NCBI GenBank assembly: GCA_029008095.1
Contig: JAQXJB010000019.1
Coordinates: 124,001-188,000 of the forward strand
DNA from: Clostridiales bacterium
GTDB taxonomy: Bacteria > Bacillota > Clostridia > Oscillospirales > Oscillospiraceae
Direction of reading: 5' to 3'
DNA: 64,000 bases
In this document: in pieces, positions 24,284-31,903 of the stretch
Position numbering within the stretch: position 1 is the stretch's first letter
Layout of the letters: each line of letters starts with the position of its first letter
The notes under the pieces: generated by a model
What the model was told of the DNA's origin: nothing
What the model saw: the letters and a program-made list of their open reading frames with translations, nothing else
Databases searched by the model: none
Position numbers and translations under genes: made by a program

Positions 24284-24922
24284 TCACTCCGCGAATTCCT
24301 TCGCCTTGGGCAGGCTCCAGCGGAACTTTGCCGCTAAAAGACGGATGAGCACAACGAGGGCAAAGCCCGCTATCATGCTGACGCTGCGGCTCGCGGCGTT
24401 CCAGAGTAAGGCGCAGAGTATGGCTCCGGCAAGAGCAGCGCAGGCGTAAATGTGCTTTACAAATATGTATGGCCTGTCCCTGGCGAAAAGATCGCGGATA
24501 ACGCCTCCGCCAACGCCGGTAAGCACCGCCACAAAAACGGTGAGAAAGAAATTGCCGCCGAAACCCGCGTCAACGGCCGTGCTCACGCCGTAGACCGTGA
24601 AGATGCCCAGACCCGCCGAGTCGGTGATAAGCAGGATGAGCTCGTATGCGCGCCTGTTTGTGAAAAGCAGGCGGCGGACAACTGGGATGAAGATTATTAT
24701 GGAAACGCCTATGGCTATCAGCGCGTACATAGGATCCTGAAAGGTGGCCGGGGGAGTTATGCCCAGAATAAGGTCACGGATGATGCCGCCTCCCACGGCT
24801 GTGGTCAGACCGAGTATGCATACGCCGAAAATGTCCATATTCTTCCGCAGGCCGGTCATCGCTCCGGAGACCGCGAAGGCTATCGTGCCGATTATTTCAA
24901 AAACGAGTATGAAGATGTTCAT
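24284..24922 (-). CDS. TRIC/UPF0126 membrane protein (YicG-like)
   Basis: 212 residues from the ATG at 24922, which has GGAGG 7 bases upstream. Seven membrane segments in two repeats, each starting with the family motif: AFAVSGAMTGLRKNMDIFGVCILGLTTAVGGGIIRDLILG and DSAGLGIFTVYG...VLTGVGGGVIRDLFARDRP. Bacterial TRIC/YicG proteins are cation or glycine-related permeases/channels, and this gene is preceded by a glycine riboswitch, which supports glycine handling (established association plus inference). The SD is inside a 14-bp hairpin that could block translation. Confidence 0.9.
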   Translation of the reverse strand: MNIFILVFEIIGTIAFAVSGAMTGLRKNMDIFGVCILGLTTAVGGGIIRDLILGITPPATFQDPMYALIAIGVSIIIFIPVVRRLLFTNRRAYELILLITDSAGLGIFTVYGVSTAVDAGFGGNFFLTVFVAVLTGVGGGVIRDLFARDRPYIFVKHIYACAALAGAILCALLWNAASRSVSMIAGFALVVLIRLLAAKFRWSLPKAKEFAE

Positions 24923-25060
24923 TGTAATCCTCCATGCGGCAGCACCGCACAAATAGTTATTAAAAAATTCCCCCGCATGGAGGATTTTTGCCATCATCCG
25001 CGGTTGCCGCAAAGCGGCGAGCAGATGGGCTTTTATCATATAGTGTGAGCTTTCACACCG
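24923..25060 (-). promoter_or_regulatory. Structured leader copy A with SD-sequestering hairpin (before TRIC)
   Basis: Reading the minus strand: palindrome GTGTGA-AAGC-TCACAC (25043-25058); a stem-loop GCCCATC...GATGATGGC with inner stem GCCGC-TTT-GCGGC; then AATCCTCCATGCGG and CCGCATGGAGGATT, a 14-bp perfect inverted repeat whose right arm contains the GGAGG of the TRIC gene. A short CCTCC-ATGC-GGGGG hairpin followed by AATTTTTT inside the same stretch could also act as a terminator. About 73 nt of it is nearly identical to copy C in inverted orientation. Confidence 0.75.
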
Positions 25061-25104
25061 CATACCTTTAAATAAAAAAGTACACCTTACCATTGCAGCA
25101 AAAT

Positions 25105-25222
25105 GTACTCCGTTCGTTTATATTACATACAGAGGGCGGTCCAAAATCAGTCCTTTTACCTGAGAGTATTACCCCTTCGGTGACTGCGGCGCAGTTCTCT
25201 CCCAATATCTTCATACCGCTGT
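25105..25222 (-). ncRNA. Glycine riboswitch (apparently single aptamer)
   Basis: On the minus strand the class-defining conserved blocks appear in order: GGGAGAG near 25203-25197, then ACTGC...GTCACCGAAGGGG, then ACTCTCAGG and AAAAGGAC. A consensus promoter lies just upstream and a structured leader (copy A) and the TRIC gene lie downstream. Glycine riboswitches are known upstream of UPF0126/TRIC genes. A second full aptamer is not evident; the GCCCTCTG tail may form the accessory 'ghost' helix described for singlet glycine aptamers. Confidence 0.9.
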
Positions 25223-25228
25223 GCCAGA

Positions 25229-25257
25229 ATTATAAATACGCTTTTTCCGTATGTCAA
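25229..25257 (-). promoter_or_regulatory. Consensus promoter of the glycine riboswitch/TRIC transcript
   Basis: On the minus strand TTGACA, 17 bp, TATAAT. Confidence 0.85.
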
Positions 25258-25265
25258 GAGGTTTT

Positions 25266-25350
25266 TAGTGTGAAAAATCACACTACATCATACAAAAGCC
25301 CATCACCTTGCCCTACGGGCAACGGCGAAAATGGCAAAAATCCGCGTAAA
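25266..25350 (+). repeat. Partial leader copy B
   Basis: Palindrome GTGTGA-AAAA-TCACAC (25268-25283), then AAAAGCCCATC, an inner perfect stem TTGCCC-TAC-GGGCAA, and ATGGCAAAAATCC. It lacks the SD-hairpin tail present in copies A and C, and its outer stem is broken. It is a direct repeat of the beginning of copy C. Confidence 0.75.
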
Positions 25351-25356
25351 GGGGGA

Positions 25357-25504
25357 TTAGTGTGAAAAATCACACTATATTATAAAAATTATAAAAAGCC
25401 CATCGCCTCGCCCTTTGGGAAACCGGCGATGATGGCAAAAAATCCTCCATGCGGGGGAATTTTTTAATAACTATTTGTGCGGTGCTGCCGCATGGAGGAT
25501 TTAT
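25357..25504 (+). promoter_or_regulatory. Structured leader copy C with SD-sequestering hairpin (before the FliB-like gene)
   Basis: Palindrome GTGTGA-AAAA-TCACAC (25360-25375), outer stem ATCGCC/GGCGAT, inner CCC-TTT-GGG, then the same AATCCTCCATGCGG / CCGCATGGAGGATT hairpin as copy A; its right arm holds the SD of the FliB-like gene, ending 3 bases before the ATG. There is no glycine aptamer in front of this copy. Confidence 0.75.
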
Positions 25505-26455
25505 ATGAAAATAATTTTTCCCGATTACTATGAAAGCTTCCGATGCACCGCCGCGGCCTGCCGCCATAATTGCTGCATTGGATGGGAGATAGACATAGAC
25601 GAGGAGAGCCTTGCGTATTACCGCTCCGTCGGCGGCGAATTTGGCAGGAGGCTGAAAAAGAATATATCCCGCCGGGGTACGCCGCATTTCATCCTCGGGG
25701 AAAATGAGCGCTGTCCCTTTCTCAACGGAGGGAACCTCTGCGATATTTACGCAGAACTGGGAGAGGAGCATCTTTGCGGGATATGCTCCGACCATCCCCG
25801 CTTCCGCAATTTCTTTTCCGGCAGCACGGAGCTTGGACTCGGGCTTTGCTGCGAGGCGGTCTGCGAGCTGCTGATGAGCAGAGAGGAGCCGATGCGGTTT
25901 TTATTCGCGGAGGACGATGAGCCGGAGGAGGCGGCGGATGAGCTGGAGAAGGATGTGCTGAAAAGCAAATACGAGATTCTCGGAATTTTACAGGACAGAG
26001 GGCTGCCGCTGGCAGAGCGCATGGAAAAGGCGCTGGAGCTTTGCGGGGTAAGGATGCCCAGGCTGCGCCCGGCGGAGCTGGCGCGTTTTTTCCTCTCCCT
26101 TGAGCGGCTTGACGGGGAGTGGACAAAGCTGCTGGAGGGGCTGAAAGAAGCGGAGCATATAGATTTCACAGGCTATGAGCGCTATGCCGGGGCTTTTGAC
26201 TATGAATATGAGCAGCTCGCGGTGTATTTTGTCTACCGCCATTTCGGAGCGGAGATGTATGAAGGATGCAAGGCCGGGGCGATGGGACTTGCAGCATTGA
26301 GCGTGTACCTGCTCTATACCCTTGCCGCGGCGGAATTTACACGAAAGGGCAAAATAAGCGCGGAGCACCGCCGTGAGTTGGCGCGTATGTATTCTGCAGA
26401 AATAGAATATTCCCGGGAAAACGTTGACAAAATTGTGAAAAATATTGCCAGTTAA
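25505..26455 (+). CDS. FliB-family lysine-N-methylase-like protein
   Basis: 316 residues. The N-terminus has the cysteine cluster of this family: SFRCTAAACRHNCCIGWEIDID, then CPFLNGGNLCDIYAELGEEHLCGICSDHPR with the YkgJ-like Cx2-C pattern that binds a metal or Fe-S centre. FliB methylates lysines of flagellin in Salmonella. No flagellar gene lies here, and homologues are common in non-motile Clostridia, so the true target is unknown. The ATG at 25505 follows GGAGG by 6 bases; this SD is held in the hairpin of leader copy C. It is monocistronic and divergent from the TRIC gene. Confidence 0.82.
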   Translation: MKIIFPDYYESFRCTAAACRHNCCIGWEIDIDEESLAYYRSVGGEFGRRLKKNISRRGTPHFILGENERCPFLNGGNLCDIYAELGEEHLCGICSDHPRFRNFFSGSTELGLGLCCEAVCELLMSREEPMRFLFAEDDEPEEAADELEKDVLKSKYEILGILQDRGLPLAERMEKALELCGVRMPRLRPAELARFFLSLERLDGEWTKLLEGLKEAEHIDFTGYERYAGAFDYEYEQLAVYFVYRHFGAEMYEGCKAGAMGLAALSVYLLYTLAAAEFTRKGKISAEHRRELARMYSAEIEYSRENVDKIVKNIAS

Positions 26456-26479
26456 TGAATTTTATGGGGAATCTAAAAG

Positions 26480-26508
26480 TTGACAGCGAAAAAAAACAAT
26501 GATATAAT
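26480..26508 (+). promoter_or_regulatory. Consensus promoter of the amino acid ABC operon
   Basis: TTGACA, 17 bp, TATAAT, 91 bp before the first gene. Confidence 0.9.
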
Positions 26509-26524
26509 AATTTATCCATTGCAA

Positions 26525-26565
26525 TATTACATATGCCCGGCTTGCAAAATTGGTCATATGTAATA
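26525..26565 (+). promoter_or_regulatory. 11-bp inverted repeat in the ABC operon leader
   Basis: TATTACATATG (26525-26535) and CATATGTAATA (26555-26565) are perfectly complementary with a 19-base loop, at about +15 of the predicted transcript. It could be an operator or an RNA hairpin. Confidence 0.65.
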
Positions 26566-26598
26566 CGGTATGTGGAAAAATTTTAGGAGGAACTAACA

Positions 26599-27357
26599 AT
26601 GAAGAAAACTGTTATTCGCGTTTTGACTATCGCATTGGCGGTCCTCATGATAGTCGGCTGCATGTCCGGCTGCAAAAAGGACAGCAAGACCTATGTAATC
26701 TATTCCGATAACGCATTTGCTCCCTTTGAGTATTATGATGCCGCTACCGGTGCTTACATAGGCGTTGACATGGACCTTCTGGCTGCTATCGCCAAGGACC
26801 AGGGCTTCAAGTATGAAATACACAATGAGGGCTTTGACGCATCTATGGGCGCAGTCCAGTCCGGCCAGGCCGATGCCATGATCGCCGGTATGACCATCCG
26901 TCCCGACAGAGCCGAGGTTTATGACTTCTCCGACGGATATTTCGAGGACGGCCAGATCATGGCAGTCAAGGCCGACAGCGGCATCGATTCCCTTGAGGAT
27001 CTCAACGGCCTCACCGTCGCCGTCAAGACCAGCACCGCCGGCGCCGACTATGCCGCCAGCATCGCCGATGACTACGGCTTCACCCTCCAGTACTATGAGG
27101 ATTCTCCCACCATGTATACCGCTGTTGTAAACGGCACCAACGCCGCCTGCTTCGAGGACCGTTCCGTTGTCGGCTGGGCGATCCAGTCCGAGAACCTTGA
27201 CCTCAAGACTGTGGGCGATGTTCTCAATCCCGGCTCCTATGGCTTCGCCGTAAAGAAGGGCAGCAACCCCGAGCTCATCAAGATGTTCAACCAGGGTCTT
27301 GCCAATATCAAGGCCAGCGGCGAGTATGATAAAATCCTTGCCAAGTACGGCTATTAA
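26599..27357 (+). CDS. Polar amino acid ABC transporter, substrate-binding lipoprotein
   Basis: 252 residues. Signal peptide with lipobox ending at Cys near 21-25 (VGCMSGCKK). The body shows the type F binding fold of family 3: SDNAFAPFEYYD, GVDMDLLAAIAKDQG, GMTIRPDRAEVYDFSDGYF, GLTVAVKTSTAGADYA, and a C-terminal NPELIKMFNQGLANIKASGEYDKILAKYG. It captures a polar amino acid (glutamine, cystine or similar) outside the membrane. It is the first gene of the operon with permease and ATPase. Codon use is strongly biased, as for a highly expressed protein. Confidence 0.94.
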   Translation: MKKTVIRVLTIALAVLMIVGCMSGCKKDSKTYVIYSDNAFAPFEYYDAATGAYIGVDMDLLAAIAKDQGFKYEIHNEGFDASMGAVQSGQADAMIAGMTIRPDRAEVYDFSDGYFEDGQIMAVKADSGIDSLEDLNGLTVAVKTSTAGADYAASIADDYGFTLQYYEDSPTMYTAVVNGTNAACFEDRSVVGWAIQSENLDLKTVGDVLNPGSYGFAVKKGSNPELIKMFNQGLANIKASGEYDKILAKYGY

Positions 27358-27392
27358 TCGTCAGCCAAGTAAGCAGCAATAAACGAAAAAGG

Positions 27393-27431
27393 CAGCGGCC
27401 GGGCGGTCACTACTGTCCGGCCGCTGTTTTT
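27393..27431 (+). terminator. Internal terminator between binding protein and permease
   Basis: CAGCGGCCGG / CCGGCCGCTG, 10 bp, followed by TTTTT. Partial read-through would give more binding protein than permease. Confidence 0.85.
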
Positions 27432-27454
27432 CAGAAATTATCGGAAGGTATCTT

Positions 27455-28141
27455 ATGGATTTTGGAAGAGTTTTATCGGAAGCGACGCCTCTGTTAATTC
27501 AGGGCTTGGGAATAACTGTTGTCATATCTCTCATATCAATTGCGATAGGCATGGTGATAGGCTTTGTTTCCTGCATGTGCTCTCTCTCCAAGAGCAGAGT
27601 GCTGAGGGCCATCGCGGGCGTATACATCTGGATCATCCGCGGTACGCCTATGATAGTCCAGGCCTTCATCATTTATTTCGGTCTGCCCCAGGTGATACAG
27701 CAGCTTATTTCCCCGAATTTCAGAATGGACGCGTTCACCGCCGGCGTCATTACTCTCAGCCTTAACGGCGGCGCGTACATATCCGAGATTTTCCGCGCGG
27801 CTATCTCCGCTGTGCCCAAGGGACAGGTGGAAGCGGCCCGCAGCCTTGGTCTGAGCAGCATGAGGACCACTATGAAGATAGTTCTTCCTCAGGCCTTCAA
27901 AATAGCTATCCCCTCGCTGGTCAACCAGTTTATTATTACTGTTAAGGACACCTCCATCCTCTCCGTCATCGGTCTTGCGGACGTTGTAAACAAAGCAAAG
28001 GTATATGTCGGTTCGTCCTATCAGTTCTTTGCAACGTATATTTTGGTCGCTGTGTGCTACCTGGCGTTCATTTCCGTTCTGATGCTGATATCAAAATATG
28101 TGGAGAAGAAGTTTAACTATGACAGAAAAGGTAATAATTAA
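27455..28141 (+). CDS. Polar amino acid ABC transporter, permease
   Basis: 228 residues, about five membrane segments. The His/Glu/Gln permease signature is seen ([18 protein letters not shown] near 50-70) and the EAA loop ([34 protein letters not shown] near 128-160) that contacts the ATPase. GGAAGG lies before the ATG. The ATPase gene start overlaps its 3' end by 23 bp. Confidence 0.94.
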   Translation: MDFGRVLSEATPLLIQGLGITVVISLISIAIGMVIGFVSCMCSLSKSRVLRAIAGVYIWIIRGTPMIVQAFIIYFGLPQVIQQLISPNFRMDAFTAGVITLSLNGGAYISEIFRAAISAVPKGQVEAARSLGLSSMRTTMKIVLPQAFKIAIPSLVNQFIITVKDTSILSVIGLADVVNKAKVYVGSSYQFFATYILVAVCYLAFISVLMLISKYVEKKFNYDRKGNN

Positions 28142-28859
28142 AAATCTGCATAAAAGCTTTGGGGAGCTCCAGGTGCTCCGCGGCATCGACCTTACCGTTA
28201 ATGAGGGCGAGGTCGTGTGCATTATCGGTCCTTCCGGCGGCGGTAAGTCTACTTTTCTTCGCTGCATGAACAGACTTGAGGAAGCCACTGACGGCCAGAT
28301 AATCGTTGACGGAACCGAGATAACCAGCCCCAAGCTTGATATAAACAAAATTCGCGAAAATATCGGTATGGTGTTCCAGAGCTTCAACCTCTTTGCCCAC
28401 CTCACCGTTATAAAGAATATAATGCTGGCTCCCGTTGATTTGAAGAAAATGAGCAAGGACGAGGCCGAAAAAAGGGCTCTTGAGCTCCTTGCACGTGTCG
28501 GTCTGGAGGACAAGGCTCATGCCTATCCGCACCAGCTCTCCGGCGGTCAGCAGCAGCGTGTTGCCATCGCCCGCGCCCTGGCCATGAACCCAGACATCAT
28601 GCTCTTTGACGAGCCTACATCCGCCCTTGACCCCGAAATGGTCGGCGAAGTCCTCAACGTTATGAAGGAGCTTGCCGAGGGCGGCATGACAATGGTAGTC
28701 GTTACCCATGAGATGGGCTTCGCCCGGGACGTGGCAGATCGCGTCGTGCTCATGGCCGACGGCAGCATCGTGGAGATGGGAACTCCAGAGGAGATATTCA
28801 ATAATCCAAAGGAAGACCGCACCAAGGAGTTTCTCGCCCGTGTGCTGGAAGCGAAATAA
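28119..28859 (+). CDS. Polar amino acid ABC transporter, ATPase
   Basis: 246 residues from the ATG at 28119 (GGAGAAG upstream). Walker [11 protein letters not shown]-loop VFQSFNLF, signature [15 protein letters not shown], Walker [16 protein letters not shown]-loop VVTHEMGFA. This is the GlnQ/HisP-type ATPase of amino acid importers. It is the last gene of the operon, followed by a terminator. Confidence 0.95.
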   Translation: MTEKVIIKNLHKSFGELQVLRGIDLTVNEGEVVCIIGPSGGGKSTFLRCMNRLEEATDGQIIVDGTEITSPKLDINKIRENIGMVFQSFNLFAHLTVIKNIMLAPVDLKKMSKDEAEKRALELLARVGLEDKAHAYPHQLSGGQQQRVAIARALAMNPDIMLFDEPTSALDPEMVGEVLNVMKELAEGGMTMVVVTHEMGFARDVADRVVLMADGSIVEMGTPEEIFNNPKEDRTKEFLARVLEAK

Positions 28860-28893
28860 CGATATACCGTTGAAGATCACTTTTGTAAGCAAT

Positions 28894-28922
28894 AAGGCAG
28901 CAGAGCCAAGTTCTGCTGCCTT
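28894..28922. terminator. Bidirectional terminator between ABC and dap operons
   Basis: AAGGCAGCAGA / TCTGCTGCCTT stem between two convergent operons. Confidence 0.85.
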
Positions 28923-28925
28923 TAA

Positions 28926-29687
28926 TCATATGCTCTTTAAAACATCGCCCATATCGTACATGCCGGGCTCTTTAACGCCCGCCATGAATTTGGCTGCCTT
29001 GACGGCGCCTGCGGCGAATACCTCGCGGGAATAAACCGTGTGCTTAAACTCAATGACCTCGTCCGTACCGGCGAAGATGACGGAGTGCTCGCCGGGAATG
29101 GTGCCGCCGCGAACAGCGGAGATGCCTATCTCCTTTTTGTCCCGGGGGCGGCGAACCTGGCTGCGGTCATAGATATATTCCGGCTCATATGCAAGACCGT
29201 CCCTTACCGCGTCGGCCAGCATCAGGGCTGTGCCGCTGGGGGAGTCCTTCTTCTGATTGTGGTGCTTCTCCACGATCTCGATGTCAAAGGTCTCGCCCAT
29301 GACCTCGGCGGCGCGCTTTACCAGCTCCATAAGCACGTTTATGCCCAGAGACATATTTGCGGACTTGAAAATGGGCATTTCCTCGGAGGCGGCCTTGATG
29401 TTCTCCAACTGCTCGTCACTGTAACCGGTGGAGCAGAGGATAAGGGGTACATTCTTGCTCCTGCACCATGCCAGCAGAGGGGAGAGGGCAGCCGGACTGG
29501 AGAAATCCACTATCACGTCCGCCCGGCCCGCGTATTCCATCGGATGGGCATAGACCGGATAGTCGGAAAGCTTGGCGGTGTTCTGGTCGAAGCCGGCGAC
29601 TATCTCGAAGCCGCCGTCAGCCTTGCAGAGGCGGGTGACGACCTGGCCCATTCTGCCGTTGCAGCCGGATATTATAAGCTTTATCAT
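28926..29687 (-). CDS. dapB: 4-hydroxy-tetrahydrodipicolinate reductase
   Basis: 253 residues. Rossmann start LIISGCNGRMGQVV, catalytic His/Lys region EIVEKHHNQKKDSPSGTAL near 150-168, and GTDEVIEFKHTVYSREVFAAGAVKAAKF at the C-terminus. It reduces the DapA product with NAD(P)H in diaminopimelate/lysine synthesis. It is last in asd-dapA-dapB, 19 bp after dapA. Confidence 0.96.
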   Translation of the reverse strand: MIKLIISGCNGRMGQVVTRLCKADGGFEIVAGFDQNTAKLSDYPVYAHPMEYAGRADVIVDFSSPAALSPLLAWCRSKNVPLILCSTGYSDEQLENIKAASEEMPIFKSANMSLGINVLMELVKRAAEVMGETFDIEIVEKHHNQKKDSPSGTALMLADAVRDGLAYEPEYIYDRSQVRRPRDKKEIGISAVRGGTIPGEHSVIFAGTDEVIEFKHTVYSREVFAAGAVKAAKFMAGVKEPGMYDMGDVLKSI

Positions 29688-29706
29688 TTCTGTACCTCTT
29701 TTTGTA

Positions 29707-30600
29707 TCAGTCGACGAGCTTCAGACCCACGTTGACCAGCTCGGCCTTCAGCTTAGCCACATTGGCGGGCTCCATTTCGCAGAGAGGCAGGCGCAGCTCG
29801 CCCACGTCGTAGCCGAGCAGGTTCATGGCCGTCTTTACGGGGATGGGGTTGACCTCACAGAACATGGCGTTCATAAGGTGGAGATATTTGCGGTTCAGCT
29901 CGCGGGCGGTGGCGAAGTCGTTGCGGAAGCAGTGCTCGCAGATATCCGCCATGACCCGGGGCAGGAAGTTGGCGAGGACGGAAATAACGCCCTGAGCGCC
30001 CATTGCCATCATTGGAAGGGTGAGAGCGTCATCGCCGCTCCAGATGTAGAAATCATCATCGCAGATGGTCCTGGTCTCGTTGATGAGGTCAAAGTTGCCG
30101 CTGGCTTCCTTTACGCCGATTATGTTGGGGTGCTTGGAAAGCTCTTTGTAGGTGGCGGCGGTGAAGCCGCAGCCGGTGCGGCCGGGTACATTGTAGAGAA
30201 TGATGGGAACATTTACGCTGTCCGCAATAACATTGTAATGGCGGATGAGACCCTTCTGAGTGGCCTTGTTGTAATAGGGAGTGACCACCAGCAGACCGTC
30301 AGCTCCGGACTTTTCCGCGTGCTGCGCGAGCATCACGGCGGCAGCCGTGTCGTTGGAGCCGGCGCCCGCGATGATGCAGATGCGGCCTGCCGCGTACTTC
30401 ACACAGAAGTCAACGGTCTCCATATGCTCCTCAAGGGTCTGGGTGGCGCTCTCACCGGTGGTACCGCAGACTACCAAAGCGGCGGTGCCGCCGGATATCT
30501 GCTCATCGATGATGCGCTTCATGGCCTCAAAATTTATCTTTCCGTCCTTGAAGGGGGTAACAAGGGCGGTGGCTGAACCTTTAAACAGGGGTTGTTTCAT
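29707..30600 (-). CDS. dapA: 4-hydroxy-tetrahydrodipicolinate synthase
   Basis: 297 residues, normal length. GSATALVTPFKDGKI, GTTGESATQT (phosphate-like GTTGE loop), YNVPGRT with the catalytic Tyr, and GVKEASGN with the Schiff-base Lys are all present. It condenses pyruvate with aspartate semialdehyde, the branch point to lysine and peptidoglycan diaminopimelate. It lies between asd and dapB on one strand. Confidence 0.97.
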   Translation of the reverse strand: MKQPLFKGSATALVTPFKDGKINFEAMKRIIDEQISGGTAALVVCGTTGESATQTLEEHMETVDFCVKYAAGRICIIAGAGSNDTAAAVMLAQHAEKSGADGLLVVTPYYNKATQKGLIRHYNVIADSVNVPIILYNVPGRTGCGFTAATYKELSKHPNIIGVKEASGNFDLINETRTICDDDFYIWSGDDALTLPMMAMGAQGVISVLANFLPRVMADICEHCFRNDFATARELNRKYLHLMNAMFCEVNPIPVKTAMNLLGYDVGELRLPLCEMEPANVAKLKAELVNVGLKLVD

Positions 30601-30623
30601 AGGGCATTCTCCTCTGATAGCTT

Positions 30624-31709
30624 TTACTTGCGGGTGATGTAATTTTCTGCGCAGAGCAGCTCGGCCAGGAGCACTGCTCCGCCTGCCGCGCCTCTGAGAG
30701 TGTTATGGGAAAGGGCAATGAACTTGTAGTCATACTGGGTGTCGGGGCGCAGACGGCCGATGGAAACAGCCATGCCGTGCTCCAACTCGCGCTCGCTCTT
30801 GGTCTGAGGACGGTCATCCTCGTGGAAATAGTGGAGGAACTGCTTGGGAGCGGAGGGGAGGTTCAGCTCCTGGGCACGACCCTTGAAATTGGCCCAACGG
30901 GAAATGAAATCCTCTTCGGTGGGCTTGTTTTTGAAGCTCACGAAGGTTGCGGACATGTGACCGTTGGAAACGGGGACGCGGATGCACTGGGCGGTGATGG
31001 CGGGCTCGGTGGCCTTGACTATCTCGCCGTTTTCCACATGACCCCATATCTTCAGGGGCTCCTGCTCGGACTTCTCTTCCTCGCCGCCTATGTAGGGGAT
31101 GACGTTATCCACCATCTCCGGCCAGCGCTCAAAGGTCTTGCCGGCGCCGGAAATTGCCTGATAGGTGCAAACAAGTATCTTATCAATGCCGAATTCACGC
31201 ATGGGATGCAGGGCGGGAACGTAGTTCTGGATGGAGCAGTTGGACTTGACGGCGATGAAGCCCCGCTTTGTGCCGAGACGCTTCTTCTGGGCGGCGATGA
31301 CCTCCAGATGCTCGGGGTTCAGCTCGGGTACTACCATCGGCACATCGGGAGTCCAGCGGTGAGCGCTGTTGTTGGAAACAACGGGGCATTCCAGCTTGGC
31401 GTAGCGCTCCTCAAGGGTGCGTATCTCGTCCTTCTTCATATCTACGGCGCAGAAGATGAAATCAACTGCCTCGGCTATCTTCTCGGCGTCCCCGACTGCG
31501 TCCATAACAACGATGGATTTGGCCTTTTCGGGCAGCTCGGTCTCCATAGCCCAGCGGCCTGCCACGGCCTCCTCATAGGTCTTGCCCGCGCTGCGGGAGC
31601 TGGCGGCGAGAACGGTAAGCTCAAACCAGGGGTGCTCAGCTATGAGAGTGATAAAGCGCTGGCCGACCATGCCCGTCGCACCGACTATACCGACCTTATA
31701 TTTTTCCAT
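30624..31709 (-). CDS. asd: Aspartate-semialdehyde dehydrogenase (archaeal/fungal type)
   Basis: 361 residues. GIVGATGMVGQRF at the N-terminus binds NADP; the catalytic cysteine is in KSNCSIQNY near 150-158, the form typical of the archaeal/fungal (type 2) branch rather than the PNCST of classic bacterial enzymes. AISGAGKT and PVSNGHMSATF follow. It makes aspartate semialdehyde for DapA. It is first in the operon, and AGGAGG lies 8-9 bases before the ATG. No lysine riboswitch is visible in the short leader. Confidence 0.95.
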   Translation of the reverse strand: MEKYKVGIVGATGMVGQRFITLIAEHPWFELTVLAASSRSAGKTYEEAVAGRWAMETELPEKAKSIVVMDAVGDAEKIAEAVDFIFCAVDMKKDEIRTLEERYAKLECPVVSNNSAHRWTPDVPMVVPELNPEHLEVIAAQKKRLGTKRGFIAVKSNCSIQNYVPALHPMREFGIDKILVCTYQAISGAGKTFERWPEMVDNVIPYIGGEEEKSEQEPLKIWGHVENGEIVKATEPAITAQCIRVPVSNGHMSATFVSFKNKPTEEDFISRWANFKGRAQELNLPSAPKQFLHYFHEDDRPQTKSERELEHGMAVSIGRLRPDTQYDYKFIALSHNTLRGAAGGAVLLAELLCAENYITRK

Positions 31710-31754
31710 CTAAAAAAACCTCCTGACAAATAAAGGTAAATATTCGAACATGTA

Positions 31755-31782
31755 TTGCAAAAAACACCATTTTTGTTATAAT
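31755..31782 (+). promoter_or_regulatory. Predicted promoter toward the SpoIID-like gene
   Basis: TTGCAA, 16 bp, TATAAT, 121 bp before the start. Confidence 0.5.
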
Positions 31783-31903
31783 AAAAATAATGTCGAATTC
31801 CGCCGTGAACCATAGAGCGGCTTATTATCTTAGAATTATAACTGATGCTATATAATGTGTCAACGGTGTAAATGACTAAAAACTTCGGCGTTTGGAGAAG
31901 AAA

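Noticed and set aside
25505..26455. Flagellar locus suggested by the FliB-like gene
   Set aside because: No flagellin or other flagellar gene is present in the window; the homologue is common in non-motile Clostridia.
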